NCBI GenBank assembly: GCA_017165825.1 | Contig: CM029366.1 | Coordinates: 23,286,342-23,350,341 of the forward strand | DNA length: 64,000 bases | Source of the DNA: Hepsetus odoe | Lineage: Eukaryota > Chordata > Actinopteri > Characiformes > Hepsetidae | Direction: 5' to 3' | Shown here: in pieces, positions 13,301 through 25,700 of the stretch | How the letters are laid out: each line of letters begins with the position of its first letter | Numbering within the stretch: position 1 is the first letter of the stretch | The notes under the pieces: generated by a model | Seen by the model: the letters and a program-made list of their open reading frames with translations, nothing else | The model's database searches: none | What the model was told of the DNA's origin: nothing | Program-made: the position numbers and the translations under genes

Positions 13301-16300
13301 TGTACAAACTTGACTTCTTGAACTTAAGTCTAAATATTGGATTTATTATTTAGAAACACCTGATAAAGCCTGGGTGATCTCTCTGCTACACTGCATGAAT
13401 CCACATGTACCCCTGCAGATGGCTTGTGCTGTACATAGTCAAGGTGCATATATATATATAATGTGTATATATATGTATATGTAAGGCTGCAATATTCTCT
13501 TTGCAACCAAAGTAATTTGAGTAACATGAGTGGCAACACATTTTTGCAATTGTTCATTTCTAATTCATTGGGCACTGGTAGATTATTTTTATTTATTTTT
13601 TTCTCCCCCCCATGGTGTGATGAATTTCATGAAATGGATCATAGTTGCAGCCCTACCCTGGTGTCTAGTTTGGATGTGGCCCCTTTAGATTTCTGTCCAA
13701 GTTAGCATGGCAATATATTTGTCTGTTGCTTTTCTGTCGTTTCCATCTCATGCTGGCTTAGCAAATGTTTTCTTAGAAACCTCCATTAATGCATGTGCAA
13801 ATTTAAGCCCACATCTTTGGTAATTATTTTTGCGATTCAATGGACCTTTTTTCAAACAATTATTGCCATTGAAACCAGCAGCCTTTTGTTGGGGAGTGCT
13901 GAGAGTATTTCAGACAGGAAGAAGTTTGTTGTTGCAATATGTGGCCGAGTAGTTGACATTGTTAATTAGAGGATTTGTTGAAGAAATACAATACATAGAT
14001 GCTTGAGATGGTTAGTGGAGGGTGGATCACTGAGCAAAAGAAAAAGTTTTTGATATTTGTTCCTCCATTCTTTTTAGTGTTCTGAATGGTTACAGCAAAG
14101 ACATTAATGTAGGTTTATTAGTTTCATATGGTCTACTAGATAGATCCCACACCTTCACACACACTAACTTTTACAGTACTTAGTGAACATATAGTGTTGG
14201 TGTGGTTATTTCATTATTATGTAGATTTTTATAAGACAAACATTTGTTTGTGAGGACAAAAGAGAAAGCGATAGCAAAACATCAGAATCGCGTCATTAAC
14301 TTTACATCAGTACAGAAATCATTCTAAGATGGGCTCCAACAAGAAGTCTGCAGGGTTGGCAAGTAATGAAGGAAAAAGATTCATTCACCTGTGCTGATAT
14401 TGCTCAGAGTGTGGATTGTACCCAAAGAGTACATCTTTTCAGCTTTGATGACCACATAAGCTGATGTGAAGTTAATCATCATTCTGACTGGACTGACTGT
14501 AAATCCCCCTTTATTGGCCTTTCTGTCTCTTCCTCTGTCTGAACCACTCACCACCTCGCTCCTTTCTTGGGGTGGTTGATGGTGTAGACCTTTGCACCAG
14601 TCGCCGGCTCCTGGTTACCTTCCCTGAGACAGAGGGGTCATTTAGGGGGCTTTCTGGGCCTCCCGTGCTCCCCCAGCCAGGCCCTCCTGCTCTTGGTTTG
14701 CAGCCTGAGCTGCTCCTAGGAAAGCCAGGGACGACTCCCTATTTCTGGGAGTGCCGCTCTGCTGGAGCACCAGGCTTCGCGCTGCATGGGCCTCTCGCAG
14801 GTCAGTATGGGCTGGCTGAAGGGTGGGCAAGGGATGAGAGCTTATACAGCAGATTGAGTAGGCTCCTGCATCTAACGTCTCCATGCCTCCTGCAGTTTAT
14901 CTCTCATTTAAAGGCTGCGAAAGTTTACAAACACTACTCTGAAATGTCGGGTTAATAGGAACATCCCAGAACTTACGACTACATTTCAGCAAGTTCAGTG
15001 GAACCTCTGGTCACAAACATTTCTGAACACGTACAAATTGGGTTACGATCAAAAAGTTCGGCAAATTTTCGCATCTGTTCACGACCACAATTTCTTGTTG
15101 CAAACAAACCTGGTTCATACAATACGCCAATGATTCCCCCCCCCCCCCAATTCTCCATCCGTATCCCCATTTTTAGTTTTTTAGTTTGCTCAGCGTTTAC
15201 AGGGCCTAACAAAGACGCACGTGTTCAGTCTCTTTCTGAACATCGTTCTCTCTGAACATCGTTCTTGGTCAGATGTGATTCACTGTGAACACTTTGTGCT
15301 GTATTTCCTGTGCTTTTGCATTAATTTTGCAATTAACCATGACCTAAGCAAGTTATTTTAGTTTTCTTGGCTGAAAATGTTTAGTGTTTGTATAAATTAA
15401 GGATTTCTCTAACTTTATTTTTTTCCCATGAAAACTCTTGCAATGTTAGTTTTCTCTGTTGTTCAAAGCTTTCTCAGTGTTATACAATGATTTTACATTT
15501 AGGTTACTATTACACTCTGTATTCTATGGTATAATTATTTTTGTGCTTAAAAATCTTTAAAAAAAAAAATATTTACATACAGTTTGTACAGTCTGGAATG
15601 GGTTGATCACATTTACAAACAATATTATGGGGAAAATATGTTCGTGTCATGTCCAGAGTTTTGGAACGAATTATGGTTGTGACCAGAGATTCCACTGTAT
15701 CTGTGACTGCATTGACTGTTGTGTAAATTCTATACTTTGTAATAGCAGCTTGAGTTCATGTATGCTTGAATGGGCAGAACAAGTGGCCTTAGTGATTTTG
15801 AACTTGGCATGATACTAGATTAGATGTGCCCTGGATCTTCCAAAAGGCTGATGCCTTGGACTTGCCATGAACAAACAAAGTTAAAAAACCTTTTTGAGGT
15901 AAAAATGCCCAGTTAACGAGCAGCGATCCTGTAGACATGCTTGTGGACTGAAACGGTCATAGGACACTGACAAGAATTGTACAAGTGAATAGACCAAAAA
16001 ACATCCAGATTCAGCTCTGGTGCTCAAAATCTCACATTGCCCCTTTTCTCTTACTTTGTCTGAAATGGGACATAACAACTGAATGGTATGTTGGGTTGAT
16101 GTTGTCAAAGAAAGCCACAATCTAGTGGGCAAACGAGCATCAAAAATGTGTTGATGAAACATCTTCTGGTAAAATGTTTTTGGCATCATTCTGATATAGA
16201 GATCAGAATTTGCCACAAGTAACATAAGTCTATAGGGCCCTCTTATTTGGTGCCCGCAGCCTGGGGGTGGCATTGTGATGGTTTGGGGAAGGTTTAATTC

Positions 16301-16650
16301 ACAAACTTTCTGATACCCATTGAAAAATATATAAATTATGCAATGCATCTCATTCTTCTGTAGTCATGATTATAGATTTCCATAGTTGAATGAGCACTCC
16401 ATGCATGATAATGCACCATGACACAAGGCTTGCATAAAACTTTGCTGCCAGGGATCCTGTTTTCGATGCGTCAGAGCCCTTAACAGTTTTTAAGTCTGAT
16501 CCTCATCAAGCATTTTTGCAGCTTATGCAGCATAGACCCAGCATCTTATAGAATCAGTACCTGGGAGAATGTTAAGGCCAAAAAAAGTGCCACAATATGT
16601 ATAACCAAAAATACTTGTCTTGCATTACTAACGAACCCATTTAAACCCAT

Positions 16651-16685
<35 letters not shown>

Positions 16686-19268
16686 GTGAAATTTCCCATC
16701 CATGAGCTAGTATAGAGGCTAAGTTTCCTGGGCTGTTCATTTACATTTTTGGCATTTAGCACTTATCCAAAATGGCTTCCATTTACTGTTTATAGGGACT
16801 GTCTCTCTGGAGCAATTTGGGGTGAAGGGTCTTGCTCAGGAAACCAGTGGTAGTAGCGATGGAGGTAGGGTTTCACCTGCAACCTCTTTGTCCTGATTTA
16901 TGAAGGCAAACGTGTTGGGGTGCTTGCCTTTCCACAAAAATTGTTTTGGCTAAATTTCTTAAAATGCCTGCAGCCACAGCGAGGAAGGACAGTTGAAGGA
17001 TCTTTTTAATGTTTTGGGGCTCCATTTCCTCCAAAGGCTCTGGGAACCTTTTTAGATATGACATTGGATACTCAAGTATCTGGAAGTTAGACAAAAATCT
17101 GACTGCCTGTCAGAACTGCCAAGTTCTATTGCCCATAAATTTATGAAAATCATCCACAGGTTCCAGTCTTTATGGAGCTGACAATACTGACACATCAGGT
17201 TTACACACAATGTATTGTTTTTTTTTTTTTTTTTTTAATTACAATTTGAACTTATAAAAAGAACAAAGTGTGTAGTCCTGAGGATAAACAAAAATGAGTT
17301 GATGCAGAAAAGAGTTCAGAAACCACATTCAATTACATATATTTGTACATATTAATCTTGCAAAAAGAGGAACATTCATGTGCATGTGTTGACATTGTAA
17401 AAATTGGGACACATTCATGTATCAAACAGCAATCAGTCTCTCAGGAACAATATGCATAGAGAGCAACAGGCGCTATAACTATCTTCATACCCACACTCAT
17501 CTGCCTGGAAAAAAAAAACAAAACATTTTGACAAATAGGGACTCTTGAAACAGCACGTTCTGTTCAGATAAAAGAAAAATTGGAAGTCAACATGAATTCA
17601 GCTCATGTTGGGATTTCCACAGACGTATATCTTTCTAATACAGAAGTATTCATTCTCATCAACCTAGAAAGGGTTTCAAAAAGACAATAACATCTGACGG
17701 ACAGACTGTCAAAAAGAACTCTCACTCATTTACTCGCTGACTAAGAGACCCTCATAACTTTGGAAAATTGCAGATGGTTTAACAATTAGAATGAACCACA
17801 GTGCTGTAAGAAGCACAATGCTTCTTGCTTTAAAAGCCTTAAAACTTACTGTCAGCAGCAAATTTGTGTGTGAATCTGAGACGGGCATTTGCACAGTTTC
17901 TTAAATAACAAAAGCCTCTTGGTGTAACTGCTTAAAATGTTGAGAAAATTGCATTAAAAGTCTTTTCTGAAATACCACTTAACATAAGAGTTAATGGCAG
18001 GAAAGCCTATATCATGGGAAATGTATCATTTTTCAAAATATCCTGCTGCAAAATAACAATCTGCAAAAAAAACCCCAAAAAAAACCTCTAAGTAATGTCA
18101 TCCTTTTGTTTGTTTTAATCTCAATAAATGCTGCCTAGTGACGACGTTCTGAAAGACTGAATGGGGTGAATCTTTGTCATATTGCCCAGTTCATTAGATG
18201 TAAGGTCCTGTTCAGCTGGTATTCATCGAGTATAAGGTGGCACTCTGTTCATTTCGTAATTATTACAGAGTTTCTGTTGATTGAATTTAAGGAGGGAGAC
18301 CACTGACAACTGTAAGTACTGGGGTGTCTGATATATAATCAATATTATCTATAAATGAAAGTGTTAGATAACTTGATGATCAGTGAGTATTACACCTGCC
18401 ACCCCCCTAGTTATGATCATATGTACTGGTTTTTGCATGCAATGAAGAGGGACAGAACTGAGACCATTTGACTGGACTTGAGTCACATTTTAATATTTGA
18501 AAAGGCAATTTCCAGAATTTACTACTCTGGGTCCATGCTTGTGGCAGGTAGACATTTTAAATGAATTTTGTTTATTAAAGCTTTTCATCTGTTGATTAAC
18601 TAGTCCTGGCCATAATTTTTAGTGACACTCTTTATGACAATATTCTGTAATTTCTGCTCCTAGGTAGTGTGCAGATGTTCTGTCATCTGGTGTGTATACC
18701 TTGCCTAATGTGAGGTTTCTCTTCTTGTTCCCTATTTTTCCTACCCATCTTATTTCCCTTTTTATTTCTCCTGACCTGCCCTCCCCCTTCCCACTCTGTG
18801 TTTACCTCAGACGGGCAGGAGAATGCTGGGAAATGCCCCCATCAGGATTCTGATAGTTCGGATGCTGCGTTTGGGGACCTTTCTAATGGCACTGAGCTGA
18901 AGCACGAGCATAAGGCAGAGGGCGAGGAGCTAGAGGTTACCTCTCTCATTTTCAATGGGGAAGCTGAGAGACCGGCGGCTGCGCCATGCGGCTCCAAGCA
19001 AAAATCGGATCCGGAAAAGAAGTTTGCTTGCGGTGAATGTGGCCAGACCTTCCGCACAAAGTCTTACCTCAACAAGCATCACCAACGGGTGCACAAGAAA
19101 CATGGTGGGACTGGGTCCAGCCTCGGTGATCTGGGCTCCCCCTTTTCCCCCCAGCAAAACATGTCGCTGCTTGAGTCTTTCGGCTTTCAAATCGTCCAGT
19201 CAGCTTTTGCATCCTCATTAGTGGACTCTGAGGTGGCGAGCAGTGCTATGGGCTTAGGAGACAAGTGA
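10372..19268 (+). CDS. patz1: PATZ1, BTB/POZ AT-hook zinc finger transcription factor
   Basis: PATZ1 (MAZR) is a nuclear DNA-binding regulator that dimerises through its BTB domain. The ATG at 10372 lies in a good context (GGCGGCATGG) and begins MERTEQPW, like the human MER start. Exons: 10372-11546, 11748-11811, 11902-12073, 12481-12642, 18811-19268, giving 676 residues (human 687). The BTB domain covers about residues 20-145 (FCDVILRVGEESFPAHKAVL, then MRSVIEICQEVIKQ). An AT-hook, KRSRGRPKK, is near residue 229. Eight C2H2 fingers follow, from CAVCGKVF and CELCGKVF in exon 1 to CGECGQTF in exon 5. The C-terminus contains SPFSPQQNMSLLESFGFQIV, a family signature. Exon 1 is very GC-rich, unlike the flanks. 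Intron 4 (12643-18810) starts with GC instead of GT and holds a decayed Tc1-like copy, a SINE, T-runs and a possible cassette exon; the rest is AT-rich and featureless. Confidence 0.97.
13448..13482 (+). repeat. TA/TG-rich simple repeat
   Basis: Imperfect (TATA)/(TATG) run inside patz1 intron 4. Confidence 0.7.
14588..14800 (+). other. candidate cassette exon in patz1 intron 4
   Basis: A GC-rich open segment stands out in an AT-rich intron. It lies between a possible acceptor (GGTGTAG, ending at 14587) and a good donor (GCAG|GTCAGT after 14800). Its length is 213 nt, a multiple of three. Both ends have phase 1, matching the G left by exon 4 and the AC that opens exon 5, so it could be included without a frameshift. 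It would add 71 residues rich in Gly, Pro and Leu, beginning DLCTSRRLLVTFPETEG. The polypyrimidine tract next to the acceptor is weak. No family was recognised, so this is inference. Confidence 0.4.
15780..16530 (+). mobile_element. decayed Tc1/mariner-like remnant
   Basis: No open frame survives. GGGGGTGGCATTGTGATGG (about 16263-16281) resembles the Tc1 stretch for G-x-V-M-V-W-G, and about 140 bases further on CATGATAATGCACCATGACA (about 16403-16422) resembles the HDNAPxH region. The spacing and order fit an old transposase copy in + orientation. Ends were not found, so the limits are approximate. Confidence 0.45.
16739..16900 (-). mobile_element. SINE family A copy, inverted and degenerate
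   Basis: The reverse complement of this stretch matches the body of the SINEs at 21.6 and 36.3 kb: the GCATTTAGCA tail, TGGAGCAATTTGGGGTGAAG and GGGTCTTGCTCAGG are shared, followed by the B-box side. A T-run of about 30 at 16653-16684 lies beside its 3' end. Confidence 0.65.
17218..17237 (+). repeat. poly(T) run
   Basis: About 20 T in an otherwise featureless part of patz1 intron 4 (16901-18810), where no exon or mobile element was recognised. Confidence 0.7.
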
Positions 19269-20078
19269 CTCCAAAATTTTTTTTTTTTTCCTTCCACGCC
19301 ACAGGATTCGGAGGAACTGCAGTTCTACCTTATATCATCAATGTCATTGTAGACTACTTTGTCTTTTGTGTTGCATAATGTTGACTTTTTTTTTTTTTTT
19401 TTTGGTCTGTTTTGCGATGTTTTATTGCATTCTTGTTGGTGTTAAGCAACTAATCAGCATTTCCATTTCACTAAATTCTGTTTATAATACTTGTAGTCGC
19501 GCATCTTGCATTTTAGTCTTTAGGCATCTGTATTAGGCACAATTGAGATTCATCCCATGAAGCATCCCTTTGGTACTTCATTTTTCTTTTTTCTGTTAAT
19601 AAACTCTTAAACAGAGCTTTCCTGACAAACCTTTCTGTTCTGAGGGAATCAAAACATTTGTGTATGAAGATTCCTGGCAAAAAAATCCAAGCCTCTCTGA
19701 ATATTTGGGATGCATTTTGGCTCTAATAATGCTTAAAAATCCCTTCAATTTCACCTCTATCCATGGTTGTTAATGCTACTTCATTACATTTTTTTTTTTT
19801 TTTATATTTTGCATCCTAGACATTTGCAAGATGGATTGTTTTGGGTGACACAACCATGCATGTGAGTTTTGAATATTCAGCAGGGACCAATTTCAGGTAT
19901 GACTGTAAGATATTGCAAGAAATGTAGAATATATTTTATTAACTTATTGATATGTGTCCCTGTCTCCTTTATGAAATGGTTTATATAAAGTTGTTAAACT
20001 CTAGATCTGTGTGCTGTGTGCTAGGTCTATGTGCTATGTGTCTTTGAATTAAGTGTTTGAGGAGGCAAGCAAGAGGGC

Positions 20079-20121
20079 TTGTGTGTGTGTGTGAGTGTGT
20101 GTGTGTGTGCGCGCGCGCGCC
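20079..20121 (+). repeat. (GT)n followed by (GC)n
   Basis: Alternating purine-pyrimidine run: GT units interrupted once, then about six GC units. Confidence 0.95.
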
Positions 20122-20256
20122 AGGTCTCTATCTTCAGAATGTAATATAATCAGAGGGCTTTTTTTTAATATATCATTTGTTTTTTATGAGGTTCAATACA
20201 TTCCTCCTTAACTTAAGAGTTCCTATCATGATATGTGTATAATGTTCAGACACAAG

Positions 20257-20260
20257 GTGT

Positions 20261-20300
<40 letters not shown>
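20257..20300 (+). repeat. (GT)n microsatellite
   Basis: About 20 GT units ending in TATATA. Confidence 0.95.
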
Positions 20301-21639
20301 CCATGGCCAACATTGTTTAATCTATTTGAATAGGGTCCTTGTACATAATCTAATCATTGGCCTTCTTGGATGAATGGAAGTTTGTATGGAGAAATCTGTT
20401 TTGAGACAAAGATCCTAACTTGTATAAAGTTGGTACCCACAGATTCCCACCCATGTTTATTTTTGTGTTTTGTTTTGTTTTTTTTTTTTACCCCCTGTGC
20501 ATTTCGGTTACTGTGGTGTGAATATGCCATCAGTGTTGTATCTAAATGTTCCTCCCTTTATTTGGACTTACAGTATGAACTACTGTGAATATATGTAACT
20601 AGGCAGTAATTATGAAGTGTTTTAAAGGGCATGAGAGGTTAAGAAAACTGCAAGTTTTCTGCATCACCACTTACTGATCAGTGTTCTTCAATGTGAAAGG
20701 CCTGGTTTCTATAATATGTTAAAGATTGTGTGCTCAGATACTGCAGTGATATGCAAGTTTTTAAAGACATTGTGAGGAAGATTTAGTAAGATTTACTAGA
20801 TGTTTTTATGTTCTGTCTTTTGGGTTAAGGTTTGTTCCTAATTATGTTCTTTTGGTGGCAGATTTGTCCCCCCCTCCCTTTTTTTTCTTTTTTTTTTTTT
20901 TTGTGCATTAGCCTGGTAACAAGGGAAAGAAAGAAGATGCCCTTTATGACAGCATTGTAGTAATTTAGACATTGAAACCTGCAGATTGTTTCTAGACAGC
21001 ATATGTAGTTCATCATCGTATTCATATCATTTCACTTTTCACCCTCCCTCCAGGCTGATTTGAGTGCTTTTTGACATTTATTTATTTAATAATGTGGTCC
21101 GTGGACGCTTTAGTAATGAATAATGCTAATATGTTGTCTCACATTTTGTCTGGCATGTTGTATCACTGGATATGTTTATTTCTGTCCTGAATCACTATTC
21201 GTTTTTGTATGTGTGTGGCTGTACATGTGTATTCTGCTTACATTTTTGTATTCGTATGTTGCCAAGTGCCTTCCCAGTACTGATTGTGAACTGCGATGGG
21301 TAGGAAAATCTGTCATCATTTTATGGATCATCTTTAGAACAACCCTGTACACAAAGTGACTTGCATTGACACTTTTGTATAAAGACATGCACATAGAACA
21401 AAATGTACATTTGTATGTATGTTTGGTATTCTATCTTTTGGTCTCTGACAAAATTGTTTCTTTGCAATTTATGTCGAATTTCATTGATTTTTTGAACATT
21501 TGGATATAGGCATACTTTTCTATTGATGTTTGTTTTTGTACTGTTTTGTGTCTCTGTTTCTTTGCTACAGAGATGAGTATAAAATAAAACTATTTGAGAA
21601 GAAGTTTTAGGATTTAATCTTGAATAGGTATGAGTGGCA

Positions 21640-21842
21640 TCGGAATCGGGGTGGTAGGGTACTTGCCTACAGACTTATGGCTCCAGAGGTCTTAGGTTCA
21701 AATCCCACCTCTAGCACTACCACCACTGGGTCCCTGAGGAAGACCCTTAACCCAGAGTTGCTCCAGGGGGGACTGTCCCTGGAACCAAGACCTGGAAGTT
21801 GCTCTGGATAAGAGTGTCTGCTAAAAGCCATAAGTGTAATAG
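21640..21842 (+). mobile_element. SINE family A, full copy
   Basis: tRNA-like head (GGTGGTAGGGTACTTGCC, then a B-box-like GGTTCAAATCCC), a body with GGGTCCCTGAGGAAGACCCTTA, and the tail CTCTGGATAAGAGTGTCTGC. The same parts in the same order occur at 36.27 kb (+) and 16.8 kb (-). Probably pol III-derived and mobilised by an L2-type LINE, because the tail matches the LINE fragment at 53.95 kb. Confidence 0.8.
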
Positions 21843-22261
21843 GAAAAACTCTTCTGGTTCTTTGCTTATGATGCTGATTGGTAGCCAAAAAAAATTCAAC
21901 ATAAACTTGATGTTTGCACACCAGCTCCATACTAGTTTTCAAAATTACACAACACCTACTGTTACTGGCATGGACTATACATATTTTAGAATATGTTTTG
22001 GTTCTGAGGCAATCCAAGCATGTATTAAGATTATGGGACAGAATTATCTCAGCTTGTCTGAATGTTTGGGACACATTGTAACTGATTATAAAAACCCTAA
22101 ACTTTATCTAGGTTGTCATTTCTCACTTGGGATGGCTGAGCGTGCTTGTGTACTTGCTTGTTCTCCCCACGTTTGAGATTCCCCTGGATGCTTAGGTTTC
22201 CACCCACAGTCCAAAGACATACATGGCAGTTTGCCTGTGTCTTGGTGTTTGTTCTGCAATA

Positions 22262-22502
22262 AACTGGTGCCATGTCCAGGGTTTTGCCCAGAGTGTTGGG
22301 ATAAGCTCCCTCACAATGAAATTGGCCCTCTGCATTTAACCCATGCACACAAACACCGTGCAGCAGTGGGCAGCTATTGAAAGCACCTGGGGAGCAGGGG
22401 CGGGGACGGTACCTTGCTCAGGGCACCCTATTGGTGAGGGAATTGAACCCACAATTTTCCTATGCAAGGGCAACTCCCTAACCAGTAGGCCACCACTACC
22501 CT
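22262..22502 (-). mobile_element. SINE family B, inverted copy
   Basis: On the - strand the copy begins with a tRNA-like TAGTGGTGGCCTACTGG..., has a B-box-like GGGTTCAATTCCC, then TGCCCTGAGCAAGGTACCGT and a GGTTAAATGCAGAGGGCC body. The same order is seen at 29.5 kb (+), 45.4 kb (-) and 54.6 kb (-). It lies between the patz1 and slc2a11 3' ends. Confidence 0.75.
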
Positions 22503-22599
22503 GTCTCCTTTAGGAAATGGTTCATATATAATTCTAAGAATTAAGATCTGAGTTCTAGGTTGTTATAGAATGTCAAATGATTGGACCAACATTAATTTT

Positions 22600-22622
22600 T
22601 ATCCATTTATTTTATTTATTTT
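22600..22622 (-). terminator. slc2a11 poly(A) signals
   Basis: Three overlapping AATAAA hexamers on the - strand, about 170 bases downstream of the slc2a11 stop codon. Confidence 0.55.
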
Positions 22623-22788
22623 TTTAACCAGATTATCATCCAGGACAGTGCATTATTCTGATAATGTCTGATCATTCTTTTATATTTTAGATACCCCCTT
22701 CAGAAGAAAAAAAAAAAAGCTGTGTGACCAACAGTACATTGGCCTACGTGTGTGTGAATTCTGTCAGTTACATGCAGACGTGTATTTT

Positions 22789-25700
22789 CTATAGAGCAGT
22801 AGAGTGATAGACTTCCCCTAATTGGTAGTGAGCCTGTTGGCTCTTTGGTCTTGCCATGTTCTGTTCATGAAAGTTAAGTTTGTTGAACTCATTAGCGATT
22901 GTGGGTAGTGTCTTTCCTTTGGTCTCTGGTAGAAAAAGGCCGATATACAGCGCCGTAAGCAGGCAGACGGCGCCGAACGGCACAAAGCAGTACTGGCCTA
23001 GTCCATTCTATGAGTGACACAGAGAAATGAAATAGATTATAATGAACAGATCATTAAGTACAAACCTCTTTAATATGTTGGCATTGTTGGGAGCCATAGA
23101 TGATGTCACATGCTTTTATACTGTGGGGTGTTAAATTTGTGTGATGTACATGTTTATATTCATATGCTGTGTGCTCACCACAAGGAAAGGGAACACCATT
23201 CCAATAATGAACAGATTAAGCCACATTAAAGAACCAGCAATCATATAGGCAGCGGGTCGGGCCGTCTGATTAAAAATCTCAGTTGGGAGAATTCCAGTCA
23301 CCCCAGCTATGGAGAAAGTTACACTCATTGTTTAACACACCACTTTTAAACAAAAACTTTAATTCCTTTTGTTGACTCCAACTTTTGCAAGCAATGGGTT
23401 TTATACCCCTTTTGGTTGTTTGGGCTAATTCAATTATTATTTTTTAATATTGCATTAAAAACTATTAGCCTGATTCACCAACAGATTTTTAAATGGGCAT
23501 TGTGGTTCATCATTGATGTTAGCACAGCGCAGTTAAACTTACCAGGTCCCATTCCAAAGCTGAGGATATAGGTGAAGACACAAACCATGCTCAGGTAAGG
23601 CATCCAGTGCAGTTTATTCTAGGAGATCATATCAAAATATTTTCAGTATACATATTTGAAAAACGGATCAATCTCCTAATGATGTTTAAGTTATGAATGA
23701 TATAATTATATATAAAATATGAACGAATAATTGGACATTATTACCTTCTTTACATAAAGTGATGTATATTAGGACAAATGCAAATGGCAGCCTGCTAATA
23801 GGTTTTTTTTTTATATTTAGTTTGAAATATGAAATGAAAATAACACCAACACAACAGAATAACTAAAATCATAAATACTTTTATATTTAACAGGGATGTT
23901 ATACCTTTCTTCACTGATCTTTTGACCAGTTCAAAAGAATGAACAAGAAAAAACATTGCAACATTCATTTCATACCTGAAATGAAAGAGCTACAGTGAAG
24001 ACTATAGCCCAGCATGTCATGAGTGCATAACCTCCCATCAAAAGCAGCCTTCTGCCCTGCCTTTCTATGAGCAGGTTCTGAAAACACACGCACACAAGCA
24101 GCCTCCATAGCATCATTGTAATCTTTAACTAAACATGTGTAAGCTTGTTCAAGATCTAACTTTTAACTGGTAGCCTAGTACCTCTCCCTAAAAATTCAGT
24201 CTTGGCATTGGAAAGTACAAGACTTGCCTAGCTCAGATTAATCTTCCCAACATTTAGGATTAATAAAATCACGCATGCCAGAATCACTTAAATTTAAATC
24301 TGCTTCTCAAGAGCTGTCTTTTTCCCCCAGAGAACAGTTACATAACATAAGTGCAGATTAGCTCTTGTTAAATACTTACACACAAAATGCAGGCGGTGAA
24401 TTCACATGTGCCAGTGCCAATGGTTACATACTGAGTGTGCGCAGGAGAAATGCCTGCTTCTTGAAATATGTAAGATGCATAGAAGTAAATCTGTGAAATG
24501 AGTAGAAATACACGCATGCTTTAATGAAAATCTTCGAAAAGCCAGTTTATAATTGATTTAGCACTTGGATAAAGTATGTCAGAGAGAAGGATTTCTGCCG
24601 TTTCCACCATGTATTCTCTTAGCACAGCTTACTGGGTCACTTTTTGTGACCTGTTAATTTTCAGTCAATTACTATATTTCTGTCCTGTAACATGCACTGC
24701 CTAGAAAGGTATTTCTTAATGTTACAGTTTGAGTTTCCTATTGCATAATATTTTCTCTGCATTTCTTAGTCATACTGGAAATGTATCCACAAACAATTGT
24801 GAAATGAGAGAGCTGTTTGTATTCTTTTAAAAAATTAATGCCAGTTCTTAAATTTCCTTCTAATGTGAAATGAGAGACTTTCTCAGCCCTGTTCACTTTC
24901 ACTGTACCCTGCAATGCTATTACACTGTTACATTGAAATATACAAGCCCATTCATAATTCATATGACCTTATGAATTTATATTACCCCTCTCATAGTGAG
25001 ATATAAAAACACAAGGAGGAAATATGTGTGGATTTTCTCTTAAGAAAGTAATCATTACAAGAGTGAGGTCCTGTTGCTCACTAGTTGAGGTTTCCTGGGT
25101 GCTAAATAGAGCATGAGTTTAGTGCACTGTATGCTGTGTATTTACAATGACAAATAGTCATTGCCACTTTCAGTTGCAGTTTCTTATGAATAGTGTTCAT
25201 TTGTAGTTAAAACGAATAGAAACATTTACTTTGTAAAATATTTAAGTTATTTCTCAATTACTGCTCCTTTTAGTCTTATAGTCTTACTCTTGGCTTTTGG
25301 ACCAATGAGAAAGCATAACTCAGTTAAGGGTGGCCTCACTCACAGAGTCATTACCACACAGCTGCATGGCACTGCTGATCACTGTGATGGAGATGAGCTG
25401 CCAACGAATGCTGCGGTCAGTGAAGAGCTCCCAGGGCCTCTGAGCTCTCCTGCCTTCAGCCTCGGCCTGCTCCTGCAGCATCTCATCCAGCTCAGCTCTC
25501 TGCACCTCACAGCCTCGCAACTGCCGCAGTGCTGTGCAACACAGCATGGTCACACACAATCATAAACAGAGCTTCAGCGTTAAGTCACAACTTGAATAAG
25601 GCGAAAAGCATCAGGTTTGATGAGCAGTGATTATTAGATTATATGCAATATTATGTTTCACAGAACAAATCCATTAACAGTGGATGGAAGGAGTTTCACA

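Larger units (their letters stand above)
19269..21610 (+). other. patz1 3' UTR (inferred)
   Basis: No exon on either strand. AATAAA occurs at 19598-19603 and 21583-21588. The T-rich, GT-repeat-bearing sequence between them fits a long 3' UTR, with proximal and distal ends about 2 kb apart. Which signal is used cannot be told from sequence. Confidence 0.5.

Noticed and set aside
21667..22348. Open frames of 135 (-), 125 (+) and 83 (-) residues
   Set aside because: They overlap SINEs and the patz1-slc2a11 tail-to-tail gap and lack splice or family support.
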